7,657 bases of DNA, taken from assembly GCA_023392755.1 (NCBI GenBank), contig JAEWNM010000200.1:1-7657 (forward strand). Reading direction: 5' to 3'. How positions within the stretch are numbered: position 1 is the first letter of the stretch; the number at the start of each line of letters is the position of its first letter. The notes below the pieces were generated by a model. It made no database searches and was not told where the DNA came from. It saw nothing but the letters and a program-made list of their open reading frames with translations. Made by a program: the position numbers and the translations under genes. Shown here piece after piece: positions 1 to 6,456 of the stretch. The stretch is from Bacillota bacterium. GTDB taxonomy: Bacteria; Bacillota; Clostridia; Christensenellales; Aristaeellaceae.

Positions 1-143
1 GCATGGGGAAGCACCCTGCCCAGATACCGTATGAAGGGCGGGGTTTTTTGCGCCTTTGGAAAAAGCAAAAATGGCGCGACGCGTATGGCAAGCGTGGCAA
101 TCGCTATAACGGCCACCGTGGCCGCCGCCTGAAGGCCGCTCAT
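1..143 (-). CDS. azlD: AzlD family branched-chain amino acid transport protein (partial, N-terminal 47 residues)
   Basis: This is the small membrane subunit of the AzlCD system, which exports branched-chain amino acids and their analogues in Bacillus subtilis. Only the first 47 codons are in the window; the gene runs off the left edge. The ATG (143-141) overlaps the azlC stop as ATGA, which implies translational coupling. The fragment starts with a hydrophobic helix (about residues 4-28). The stretch around residues 24-47 (APFLLFP, then PPFIRYLGRVLP) matches the typical AzlD pattern of a Pro-rich loop followed by a hydrophobic Arg-Tyr-Leu-Gly segment. The assignment rests on this N-terminus plus its position directly after azlC. 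Substrate range is inferred from the family only. Confidence 0.85.
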   Translation of the reverse strand, partial: MSGLQAAATVAVIAIATLAIRVAPFLLFPKAQKTPPFIRYLGRVLPH

Positions 144-886
144 TCGGCCACCGGCCTTTCAAAAACCTTGCGCAGCGCCGTGAATAGTATGAGCAGGCCG
201 CCCATGGCGGGAAGCAGGAATCTGTCCGGCCCAAAGAGCAAAAGGCTGGCGGCGGAAACGCCGACGCCTATGACGGCGGGGCCGTGCGCCCTCAAAAACC
301 CTATGGCCGCCCTCTCCTTTTCCGCGTTCAGCCACTGGTCCGCAAAGATCACCACAAACAGCGCCGTCATGGCAAACGCAATGCCGGAAGCGTCAAATGT
401 AAGCCATCCCCCCGCCAGGCTGCCCAGCAGGGAACCTAGCACCCAGTAACATTGATTCATCAGGGAAATCAAGAAAAACACATCCCGCTCACCCGCCGTG
501 GACGGAGGCTTCATACCGGCCAGCAGCGCATAGGTTTCATCCGTAAGGGAAAATACCATGTATGGCTTGCGCCACCCCATTTGGGAAAAAGGTTCCAGCA
601 TGGTCAGGCCATAGAACAGGTGACGGGCGTTGACAAGCAGGGTTACAGCCAGCGCCGTTACAGGGGAAAAGGCGGCAGCCAGGAGCCCCGCAGCCACAAA
701 TTGCATGGAACCCGCATAAATGAACAGGCTCATGGCCAGCGCCCATACAGGACCGTACCCCTTACCTCCGAGTAATATGCCAAAGGCCGCGCCCAAGAAC
801 AGATATCCCGCCATGACCGGCAGGGTGTGAGGAAAGGCAGCCTTGGCGGCTGCCCATAAAAGCTGTTTTGTGGTGTTCGGATGCAT
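140..886 (-). CDS. azlC: AzlC family branched-chain amino acid exporter, large subunit
   Basis: This is the large subunit of an AzlCD-type inner-membrane transporter (homologous to YgaZ of E. coli), a family known to export branched-chain amino acids. The 248-residue protein has the usual family length. It shows the GYLFLGAAFGILLGG segment near residues 27-41, the YAGSMQF motif near 57-63, the NARHLFYG motif near 86-93 and a conserved TDE triad near 115-117, with several hydrophobic helices following. The ATG start is preceded by AAAGGAGC (905-898), 11 nt upstream. The gene starts 20 nt after the stop of the M20 gene and ends by a 4-nt overlap with azlD, so the three are very probably cotranscribed. 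No leucine-responsive (Lrp/AzlB-like) regulator gene is present in the window. The family call is secure; the actual substrate is inferred. Confidence 0.93.
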   Translation of the reverse strand: MHPNTTKQLLWAAAKAAFPHTLPVMAGYLFLGAAFGILLGGKGYGPVWALAMSLFIYAGSMQFVAAGLLAAAFSPVTALAVTLLVNARHLFYGLTMLEPFSQMGWRKPYMVFSLTDETYALLAGMKPPSTAGERDVFFLISLMNQCYWVLGSLLGSLAGGWLTFDASGIAFAMTALFVVIFADQWLNAEKERAAIGFLRAHGPAVIGVGVSAASLLLFGPDRFLLPAMGGLLILFTALRKVFERPVAE

Positions 887-906
887 GCCAATCCAAAGCT
901 CCTTTA

Positions 907-2220
907 TTACGCTTGCAGCATCTGCTGGTAGAACTGTATGCCCAACTCGAGATTTTCAATGGAAATGCGCTCATTCACGGCCAACAGCCCTTGCCCCTCC
1001 CCTGTGCAAAAAGGGGTAAACCTGTAGATGTTGCCGCAAAGCTCCTCATAGCATCTGGCATCTGTTGTGTGATAAATCAAACTGGGAACGGGTACAGCAT
1101 CGGGAAACAGGATGTGGATGGCCGTGGTTAGCGCCTCCCAGGACGGGCCGCCGGCCGGCGACAACCCGCTGGGCCGCTCGGCGCTTTGAACCATGAGGCG
1201 GATGTCCCCCGGCCCCGCCGCGGCGCGGAGGTGGGCTATCACATTCTCCACCGTATCGCCCGGCAAAAGCCTGCAATGATAGGTCAGCGCGTTGTGCCTG
1301 GAGAGCATGTCAGGAAATGGGCTTGCATTGACCTGGGTGATGACCGCGGTGCTGCGCAGCTCCGCCTGGGGGATGCTGCCCGAGCGCAGCCCCATGCGCA
1401 AAAAGGGCCAGAACAGCCTGGGGTTTTTGTATGCCATGCGCTTTATGAAAGGCAGGTGGGGGGCCATGGCCCGGAACATCCATTCCACTGGCGGGCTGAG
1501 CCTGGGCTTCATGGGGTTTTGCACTGCCCGTGCCGCCGCCTGCACCAGCTTTTCCAGCTCGGTGGGCGAATCGGGCTGGGCCGCATAGCCCCCTTCCCCC
1601 GCTATGGACAGCGTGACATCCGCATATCCTTTTTCCGCCACGCCCACCTTGGCAAAGCGGCCTTCCACCGCTCCGCCGCCGTCCAGTATAAATGCGGGTT
1701 CTACACCCTGGGCCTGCAAAATTCTGCACATTTGCTTGGCGCTGGAGCCAAAGACGCAGGCGTCCTGGGAAAAGGCAAACCAGATGTCGGCGCTTGGCCG
1801 CCAGCCGTCCAGCAGCAGGCTCTCCGCCGCCTCGCACAGCGCGATGAGCCTTCCCTTGCCCTCCCACGAGCCGCGCCCCCACACATACCCCCCGGCCATA
1901 GCGCCCGCAAAAGGCGGCTCCCCCCACAGGGAAGCGGCCTGATCCTCAACGGGCCTCACGTCCAGATGGCCAAGAAACAAAAGCGGCCTGGACTTTTGAG
2001 CGCCGGGCAACAGCATCAGAATCGACCCGCCTGCCACCGTCTGCGCATGGGCCGCGGCAAACAGCGTGGGATACGCCTGGCGAAGCCTCTCCTGCAATTG
2101 CAAGAAAGGCACAAAGTCCTTCTCCTGCATTTCCTTTTGGGAAACGGTCTGATGGGCGATAGCCATCGACAGCGTCCGGGCCGCATGGGCGCCGTCCACC
2201 TTGGGATTCCACCTTCCCAC
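907..2220 (-). CDS. M20-fold (CPS1-type) metallopeptidase homologue with degenerate active site, probable pseudoenzyme
   Basis: The 437-residue protein has the full-length pattern of CPS1/yscS-like M20 carboxypeptidases. Recognisable blocks, in order, are GHLDVRPV (84-91), the WGRG segment (114-117), VAEKGYADV (194-202), LLPGDTVE (318-325), TTDAR (385-389) and VNERISIENL (415-424). Several catalytic positions are replaced. His85 and Asp87 of the first motif and Asp180 are kept. The bridging metal Asp is Glu120. The Glu-Glu pair (general base plus metal ligand) is Ala154-Cys155. The lid-domain His is Tyr212. The C-terminal metal His before the VNERI block is Leu413. There is no signal peptide, so it should be cytosolic. 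I place the start at GTG 2220-2218, not at upstream ATGs, because GGAGGTGAT (2232-2224) sits just ahead of it and the family alignment begins soon after. The gene leads the azlCD operon. The fold assignment is strong; loss of hydrolase activity is an inference from residues. Confidence 0.88.
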   Translation of the reverse strand: MGRWNPKVDGAHAARTLSMAIAHQTVSQKEMQEKDFVPFLQLQERLRQAYPTLFAAAHAQTVAGGSILMLLPGAQKSRPLLFLGHLDVRPVEDQAASLWGEPPFAGAMAGGYVWGRGSWEGKGRLIALCEAAESLLLDGWRPSADIWFAFSQDACVFGSSAKQMCRILQAQGVEPAFILDGGGAVEGRFAKVGVAEKGYADVTLSIAGEGGYAAQPDSPTELEKLVQAAARAVQNPMKPRLSPPVEWMFRAMAPHLPFIKRMAYKNPRLFWPFLRMGLRSGSIPQAELRSTAVITQVNASPFPDMLSRHNALTYHCRLLPGDTVENVIAHLRAAAGPGDIRLMVQSAERPSGLSPAGGPSWEALTTAIHILFPDAVPVPSLIYHTTDARCYEELCGNIYRFTPFCTGEGQGLLAVNERISIENLELGIQFYQQMLQA

Positions 2221-2223
2221 CGT

Positions 2224-2232
2224 ATCACCTCC
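2224..2232 (-). promoter_or_regulatory. Ribosome binding site deciding the GTG start of the M20-like gene
   Basis: On the minus strand this reads GGAGGTGAT, a 9-nt match to the complement of the 16S rRNA 3' end. GTG (2220-2218) follows after the 3-nt spacer ACG, which puts GGAGG 7 nt from the start codon. The ATG codons farther upstream (2244 and 2250) lack such a site, so the GTG start is preferred. Confidence 0.85.
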
Positions 2233-2333
2233 CGCTTGCTTCATGCACATGTAGTTCGCCGCAGGGGTAAAAATTCCTGTTTTCAGACAAATTTCGGGGC
2301 CGAATTCTTTCCGGAAGATTGTGAAAAAAAGAA

Positions 2334-2363
2334 CTGGCAAGGGCCGTTTAGACGTGCTATAAT
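2334..2363 (+). promoter_or_regulatory. Sigma-A-type promoter with extended -10, driving pfkA
   Basis: A perfect TATAAT (2358-2363) is preceded by TG at 2355-2356, giving an extended -10 element. A -35-like CTGGCA (2334-2339, four of six consensus bases) lies 18 nt upstream. Transcription would begin near 2370 and leave a 5' leader of about 73 nt before the pfkA start. I see no riboswitch or attenuator fold in that leader. The element lies in the roughly 220-nt divergent intergenic region (2221-2442). No equally good promoter for the M20-azlCD operon could be picked out on the other strand. Confidence 0.75.
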
Positions 2364-2442
2364 AAAAATGATATGGTTTGCCGAATAAAGCATGCCTATC
2401 ATTATGGAGAACTTAATATCACAGCCAGGAGCGATGATTTTT

Positions 2443-3492
2443 ATGAAAAAGATCGGTGTATTGACCAGCGGCGGCGACAGCCCAGGTATGAATGCGGCCG
2501 TCGTCTCCATTGCCCGGAGTTCCGCCATGTACGGCATGCCGCTTACAGGCATCAAGCGGGGCTATAACGGCTTGCTTCACAAAAACGAAAAGCTGGAAGA
2601 CGACCTGATAGAACTGCAGCTGGACACGGTGCTGGATATTGCAGACCTGCCGGGCACCTATCTTCGCACCGCGCGCTGCAAGGAATTCCTTGATCCCGCC
2701 GTACGGGAGCAGGCCGCCCGCTTTATCAGGGAGCAGGGAATAGACGGCTTGGTAATCATCGGCGGCGACGGCAGCTTCCAGGGAGCCATGCGGCTATGCG
2801 AATTGGGTATCCCCTGCATTGGCATCCCCGGAACCATTGACAACGACCTTCCTTACACGGAAATGACGCTGGGCTTTGATACGGCTGTCAATGTATGTGT
2901 GGACGCCGTGCGCTCCATCCGCGCCACCTCCCGCAGCCATGACAGGCCCGCGGTAGTGGAAGTAATGGGCCGCCACTGCGGCGACATCGCACTGAACACG
3001 GCCGTATCCACCGGCGCGGAGATTGTGGTGGTACCCGAGGTGACCTGGAGCGTGGATTCGGTGGCGCGCCGACTGAACCAGCTTATCGCGCAAGGCAATA
3101 CCAGGGCTACCATCGTGGTGGCTGAAGGCTGTTGGGAATCCATGAAGCCCTTTGATTTTCATGCCTTCCTCAATGCCAACGGCAAGAAATGCTATGAGGG
3201 CGAGCCTATGGGCGCGGAGCGCTTCGCATCCGTACTTAAGCGGAAATGCGGCATGGTGGAAGCCCGGGCCACGGTGCTGGGCTATACACAGCGGGGCGCC
3301 AGCCCCACCTTCCGCGACAGTGCCTTCGCCTTTGAGGCCGGCAATATGGCCGTGCAGCTTTTGCGCGACGGTGTAAGCAATCATGTAATCGGTGTTCGCC
3401 AAGGCAAGGTATTCCACATGCCCATCGAACGGGCGCTCAAATGCACCCGCAGGTTTAACAAAAAGCTTTATTCCCTGGTGAACCAGATATAG
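2443..3492 (+). CDS. pfkA: ATP-dependent 6-phosphofructokinase, divergent, with an internal insertion
   Basis: The enzyme phosphorylates fructose 6-phosphate to fructose 1,6-bisphosphate in cytosolic glycolysis. The 349-residue protein shows the N-terminal GVLTSGGDSPGMNAA, the nucleotide motif GGDGS (107-111), the catalytic TIDND (131-135, with Asp133 as general base), SHDR (165-168), MGRHCGD (175-181) and RATVLG (275-280). Glycines at 110 and 130 are the residues that mark ATP rather than pyrophosphate use. It is about 30 residues longer than the usual 320, mainly from a stretch of about 26 extra residues between Glu228 and Arg275. The substrate-site His of E. coli (His249) is Tyr281, and the usual DR after the QRGGSP block is DS (292-293). 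The ATG at 2443 is chosen because AGGAG (2427-2431) lies 11 nt upstream and the family N-terminus begins there; the in-frame ATGs at 2392 and 2404 lack a ribosome site, and the one at 2434 is only 2 nt from it. It appears monocistronic. Confidence 0.93.
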   Translation: MKKIGVLTSGGDSPGMNAAVVSIARSSAMYGMPLTGIKRGYNGLLHKNEKLEDDLIELQLDTVLDIADLPGTYLRTARCKEFLDPAVREQAARFIREQGIDGLVIIGGDGSFQGAMRLCELGIPCIGIPGTIDNDLPYTEMTLGFDTAVNVCVDAVRSIRATSRSHDRPAVVEVMGRHCGDIALNTAVSTGAEIVVVPEVTWSVDSVARRLNQLIAQGNTRATIVVAEGCWESMKPFDFHAFLNANGKKCYEGEPMGAERFASVLKRKCGMVEARATVLGYTQRGASPTFRDSAFAFEAGNMAVQLLRDGVSNHVIGVRQGKVFHMPIERALKCTRRFNKKLYSLVNQI

Positions 3493-3535
3493 GTATCAGG
3501 AAAACAGCATCATTGCCGCCCCGATACCCCTGATA
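3492..3535 (+). repeat. Overlapping, mutually exclusive inverted repeats after the pfkA stop
   Basis: GGTATC (3492-3497) can pair with GATACC (3523-3528), and TATCAGG (3494-3500) can pair with CCTGATA (3529-3535). The left arms share TATC, so only one stem can form at a time. Loops are 25 and 28 nt and neither is followed by a T-tract, so this is not an intrinsic terminator itself. Function is unknown and chance is possible. Confidence 0.35.
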
Positions 3536-3558
3536 TGTGCTTTGGCATTCATATATAC

Positions 3559-3588
3559 GCCCCTCCATTTATGGAGCGGGCTTTTTTT
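3559..3588 (+). terminator. Intrinsic terminator of pfkA
   Basis: GCCCCTCCAT (3559-3568) pairs with ATGGAGCGGGC (3571-3581) with one bulged G, making a GC-rich stem with a tight AT loop, followed directly by seven T (3582-3588). It lies 66 nt past the pfkA stop. On the minus strand the hairpin has no T-tract after it, so it serves the plus strand; the converging SBP gene ends 8 nt beyond the T-run. Confidence 0.88.
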
Positions 3589-3595
3589 CGCCGAG

Positions 3596-5197
3596 TTAAT
3601 TTCCATTGATCGCAAAATTTTCTATGCCGCGCAGCAGTTCCAGTTCCCTGACATCCCTGGCGGTGGTGTACATCTTGCGGGTCAAGACGGTGCCGCTGCG
3701 GTAAAACAGGCAGATAAAGGGAACATCCTGCGCAAATTTCTGCTGTATTGCCGCCAAAGCCTGGGCAAACTCCCCCGGTTCGGCGCTGGAACGCAGCGTC
3801 TTGAAAAGATCGTCCATCTCTTTATTGCGGTAACGGCAATAATTTCCCGTATTGCCGCCCATCAGCACAAAGCCCGGGTCCGGCGCCATATCCATCTGGT
3901 AAGCGGCCAGGGCCAGGTCAAAAGACCCAGCGGAAAGGCGGCTGCTGACATCTTCAAAGGTGGTGGTCTTGACTTCGACCTCAATGCCCACCTGGGCCAG
4001 CATATCCTTCATCATGTTTGCCGTTTCAACGCGAACATTGTTGTCGCCATCCTCATAGACATGCAGCCGCAGATGCAGGCGTTTTGGCTTTGGAGCCCCT
4101 TCCACCACCTTGTCCAGGGTACCGTCCCCATCCAGATCACGCCAGCCCTCCTCCGCCAGGAGTGCTTTTGCCTTTTCAATATCACAGACATAGGCTCCTG
4201 GCGCGTCGGAATACAGCCAATTGCCGGCGGGCAGAGGCGTATCGGTGCGGTACACAAGGTTCATGTATACCTGGGTGGCAATTTTATTCACATCGATAAC
4301 GTATCGGATGGCCTGGCGCACCTTGAGGCTTTCCAGCGGAAAGGACTGATGGTTGATGAGCACCGTTTCCAGCTGGCGGGAGCGGTAGTCCAGCCGAAGG
4401 GATGCCGTGCCGCTCTTGTATTGGGCGGCGGCAAGGGAACGGGTGAATACCGCATCCACCCGGGCATACTCATAACTGTTGATGATCTCCATATTGGAGG
4501 TGTGAAAAATGGCCATGATTCCTTCGACCTTGGGCTTTTGGCGCCACCACTTGTCATTGGCCAAAAGCCAAATGTAGTCCTGGGCCGCAAAGGAGGAAAT
4601 GATGTAGGGCCCTGTGCCGGGAGGGGACGGCATTTGAATGCGGTCCGCCGGAAGGATGGGAAACGTCATGGCGTAAAGAAGCCCGTAATAGGCCCGCTCC
4701 GCCTTCACGATCACCTTCAGGTCTCCATCCGCCCTGATGCTGTCTACGAAGTAGCGCAGGTTTCCGTAGTAGCCCCTGTCCGTGGCGCCTTCGGCGCTGG
4801 CCACATCGATTATATACTGGGCGGTAGCCACCACATCGTTTGCGGTAAGCGGCGTGCCGTCGGAGAAGGTAACGCCGCTGCGCAGATAAAACGTCCACGT
4901 CTTGCCGTTGCCCGTCTGTTCCCACCGCTCACACAAAAGCGGCTGAGGGCGGTAATCGTCGTCAATGGTGACCAGACCTTCGTACACCAGCGCGTACAGG
5001 GAGGTCAGGTCACGTTCCAGGGGTGCAAGCGGGTAAATCTCCGTTGTTTTGGTGGAGATGATGCCAATGGTCAGCTCGGTGCCCACATTGGATGCCGCTG
5101 CCCCCGCAGGGAGGCACAGCATGAGGCACAGCGCAAGGCAAACCGCTTTAGGAAGGCTGCTCCTCCTTGGTAAAGTACAATCTCTCGTAAATCGCAT
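3596..5197 (-). CDS. ABC transporter substrate-binding protein, family 5 (oligopeptide/dipeptide type)
   Basis: This is an extracytoplasmic binding protein of the OppA/DppA class, which captures peptides, or sometimes nickel, opines or sugars, for an ABC importer. With the ATG at 5197 it has 533 residues, typical for the family. It has a basic n-region (Arg11, Arg12, Lys17), a hydrophobic core and an AAA|S cleavage site near residue 35. The family signature spans about residues 84-122 (ending TFSDGTPLTANDV), and DLDGDGTLD, common in the second lobe of this family, lies at 354-362. No lipobox is seen: the three Cys in the signal core are preceded by Val or Leu, not Gly/Ala/Ser. AAAGGGTGG (5215-5207) precedes the chosen ATG by 9 nt, and the gene overlaps slt by 50 nt. 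No permease or ATPase genes adjoin. The ligand cannot be read from sequence, and the start is less certain than the family. Confidence 0.88.
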   Translation of the reverse strand: MRFTRDCTLPRRSSLPKAVCLALCLMLCLPAGAAASNVGTELTIGIISTKTTEIYPLAPLERDLTSLYALVYEGLVTIDDDYRPQPLLCERWEQTGNGKTWTFYLRSGVTFSDGTPLTANDVVATAQYIIDVASAEGATDRGYYGNLRYFVDSIRADGDLKVIVKAERAYYGLLYAMTFPILPADRIQMPSPPGTGPYIISSFAAQDYIWLLANDKWWRQKPKVEGIMAIFHTSNMEIINSYEYARVDAVFTRSLAAAQYKSGTASLRLDYRSRQLETVLINHQSFPLESLKVRQAIRYVIDVNKIATQVYMNLVYRTDTPLPAGNWLYSDAPGAYVCDIEKAKALLAEEGWRDLDGDGTLDKVVEGAPKPKRLHLRLHVYEDGDNNVRVETANMMKDMLAQVGIEVEVKTTTFEDVSSRLSAGSFDLALAAYQMDMAPDPGFVLMGGNTGNYCRYRNKEMDDLFKTLRSSAEPGEFAQALAAIQQKFAQDVPFICLFYRSGTVLTRKMYTTARDVRELELLRGIENFAINGN

Positions 5198-5849
5198 AGG
5201 CCGAAACCACCCTTTGTGCATATTGTTTTGTGGGACCGTCCGCCATGTCGTTGATGTGTATCGTCTGCCCATCCAGGGAGTAATCCTGATTTTGCAGCCA
5301 GCCCGACACCTCGCCCTGCCCGGCATGGTAGGCGCTGGCCACAAGGATAGGATCGCCCATAAAGCGTTGGGAAAGATACCCTAAATACCAGCTCCCGTAG
5401 CGAATATTCGTCAGGGGGTCATACATCCGTTCAAAATGGTACTCATTCTCTTCCCCCAGCTTATCGGCAATCCATTCGGCGGTATCGGGCATCACCTGCA
5501 TAAGGCCGCGGGCGCCCACGGAGCTTTCGGCATCCTTGCGGTAGGAGCTTTCGCACAGTATGATGGCGGCCAGGAAGGCGGGCTTCACGTTGTTCTCCAC
5601 CGCTGCGGCCTCAATCGCCGGCAAATATTGTTCGGGCAGGGGATGCTCCGCCAGCAGCTTTTGATGGGCCGCCGCCCTTGCCGCCTGTTGTGTATACAGA
5701 TATGTCTCCATCATCGCTTTGGCCAGTATCAGGCCGATCATGGCCAGCAACAGAACAATCAGCAAAATGGCTATCCAGCGATCCATCCGTACCGGGCGGC
5801 GGGAAGCGCGGCCGGTTGCGGATGGTGATATAGGGTGGGTATCAGTCAA
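5148..5849 (-). CDS. Membrane-anchored lytic transglycosylase, SLT domain (GH23)
   Basis: The enzyme cleaves the MurNAc-GlcNAc bond of peptidoglycan with formation of 1,6-anhydro-MurNAc, outside the membrane. The 233-residue protein has a short basic cytoplasmic tail (to about residue 24), one transmembrane helix (about 25-43), a linker, and an SLT domain from about 72 to 225. The catalytic Glu is Glu100 in CESSY, followed by the VGARGLMQVMP motif (111-121). The usual AYNAG motif is present as AYHAG (173-177). The TTG start (5849-5847) is chosen because GGGAGG (5863-5858) lies 8 nt upstream; it overlaps the coaE stop by 8 nt, indicating coupling. The position after polA and coaE matches an arrangement I recall from clostridial genomes. 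A later start at Met22 would still keep the anchor. Confidence 0.92.
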   Translation of the reverse strand: MTDTHPISPSATGRASRRPVRMDRWIAILLIVLLLAMIGLILAKAMMETYLYTQQAARAAAHQKLLAEHPLPEQYLPAIEAAAVENNVKPAFLAAIILCESSYRKDAESSVGARGLMQVMPDTAEWIADKLGEENEYHFERMYDPLTNIRYGSWYLGYLSQRFMGDPILVASAYHAGQGEVSGWLQNQDYSLDGQTIHINDMADGPTKQYAQRVVSAYAIYERLYFTKEEQPS

Positions 5850-6456
5850 TGTGTGTTCCTCCCAGCTTCTTCAAAGCTTCCTGCCAGAGGCGGACTGCCT
5901 GGGCCGCACTTTCCTCCGGTGTGCCGGAAGTCAGTATCACATGATCCGCCCTGCGGCATTTCTCGCGGGGATCCATCTGGCTGCCCATGCGCAAAAGGGC
6001 CTGCTTTGAGGTGAGACCGTCCCTTGCGCGAAGCCGCTTCAACTGCTCCCGCTTGGGCACATACGCGCACCAGACCTCATCAGCCATGGATTCCATACCG
6101 CTTTCGTACAAAAGCGGTATATCCATTACTGCGGCCATGTGCGCTTGGCCCAACGCGGACAGCTCCCCGCCGACACGGGCGGCTACCATGGGATGGATGA
6201 TCGCCTCCAGGCGGCGGCGTGCCTCCGCATCGGCAAAAACAACGGATGCCAGCGCCTTGCGGTTCAGGGTGCCATCAATATGAAATACACTTTCACCAAA
6301 GGCATCCCGTATAAGCGGCAAGGCATCCCCGCCCGGCGCGGTCAGGGAGCGGGATATCTGATCGGCATCAATCACCGGTGCGCCTTGCTTGTGCAAGGCG
6401 TTGAGCAGCGTGGTTTTACCGCTGGCGATGCCCCCGGTGAGGGCGATTACATACAT
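5842..6456 (-). CDS. coaE: Dephospho-CoA kinase
   Basis: This enzyme catalyses the last step of coenzyme A synthesis, the ATP-dependent phosphorylation of the 3'-hydroxyl of dephospho-CoA in the cytosol. The 204-residue product has the usual length. It carries the P-loop TGGIASGKTT (7-16), the DADQISR motif that follows it, the LNRKALASVVF and IIHP segments, DIPLLYESG in the middle, and the lid-region pattern with RARDGLT and RADHVI toward the C-terminus. The ATG at 6456 is preceded at 7 nt by GGGAGG (6469-6464), and the family N-terminus begins exactly there, so the longer upstream open frame is not coding. It lies 197 nt after polA and overlaps the lytic transglycosylase gene by 8 nt. Confidence 0.95.
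   Translation of the reverse strand: MYVIALTGGIASGKTTLLNALHKQGAPVIDADQISRSLTAPGGDALPLIRDAFGESVFHIDGTLNRKALASVVFADAEARRRLEAIIHPMVAARVGGELSALGQAHMAAVMDIPLLYESGMESMADEVWCAYVPKREQLKRLRARDGLTSKQALLRMGSQMDPREKCRRADHVILTSGTPEESAAQAVRLWQEALKKLGGTHID
5858..5863 (-). promoter_or_regulatory. Ribosome binding site supporting the TTG start of the lytic transglycosylase gene
   Basis: GGGAGG on the minus strand lies 8 nt before TTG 5849-5847, inside the last codons of coaE. There is no ATG in frame until codon 22, which lacks a comparable site, so the TTG is the better start. Confidence 0.75.

Noticed and set aside
1746..1775. A sequencing error as the cause of the missing Glu-Glu pair in the M20 gene
   Set aside because: The reading frame matches the family on both sides without a shift, and the other catalytic losses are far away, so a single local error cannot explain the pattern.
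2221..2340. N-terminal extension of the M20-like protein starting at ATG 2340
   Set aside because: The extra 40 residues do not fit the family, the upstream ATGs lack ribosome sites, and a very strong site precedes GTG 2220.
1186..2388. A 400-codon plus-strand open frame opposite the M20 gene
   Set aside because: The translation is rich in Arg, His, Gly and Pro with no domain pattern, and the minus-strand frame encodes a full M20 fold. It is a codon-bias shadow.
2368..2388. Six-codon leader ORF at the start of the pfkA transcript
   Set aside because: Its ATG lies at about the predicted transcription start, so no ribosome site could precede it, and no attenuator structure follows.
3542..5173. 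A 543-codon open frame on the plus strand opposite the solute-binding protein
   Set aside because: It is antisense to a clearly recognisable family 5 SBP, has no family motifs and begins inside the pfkA terminator. Long antisense frames are expected in GC-rich genes.
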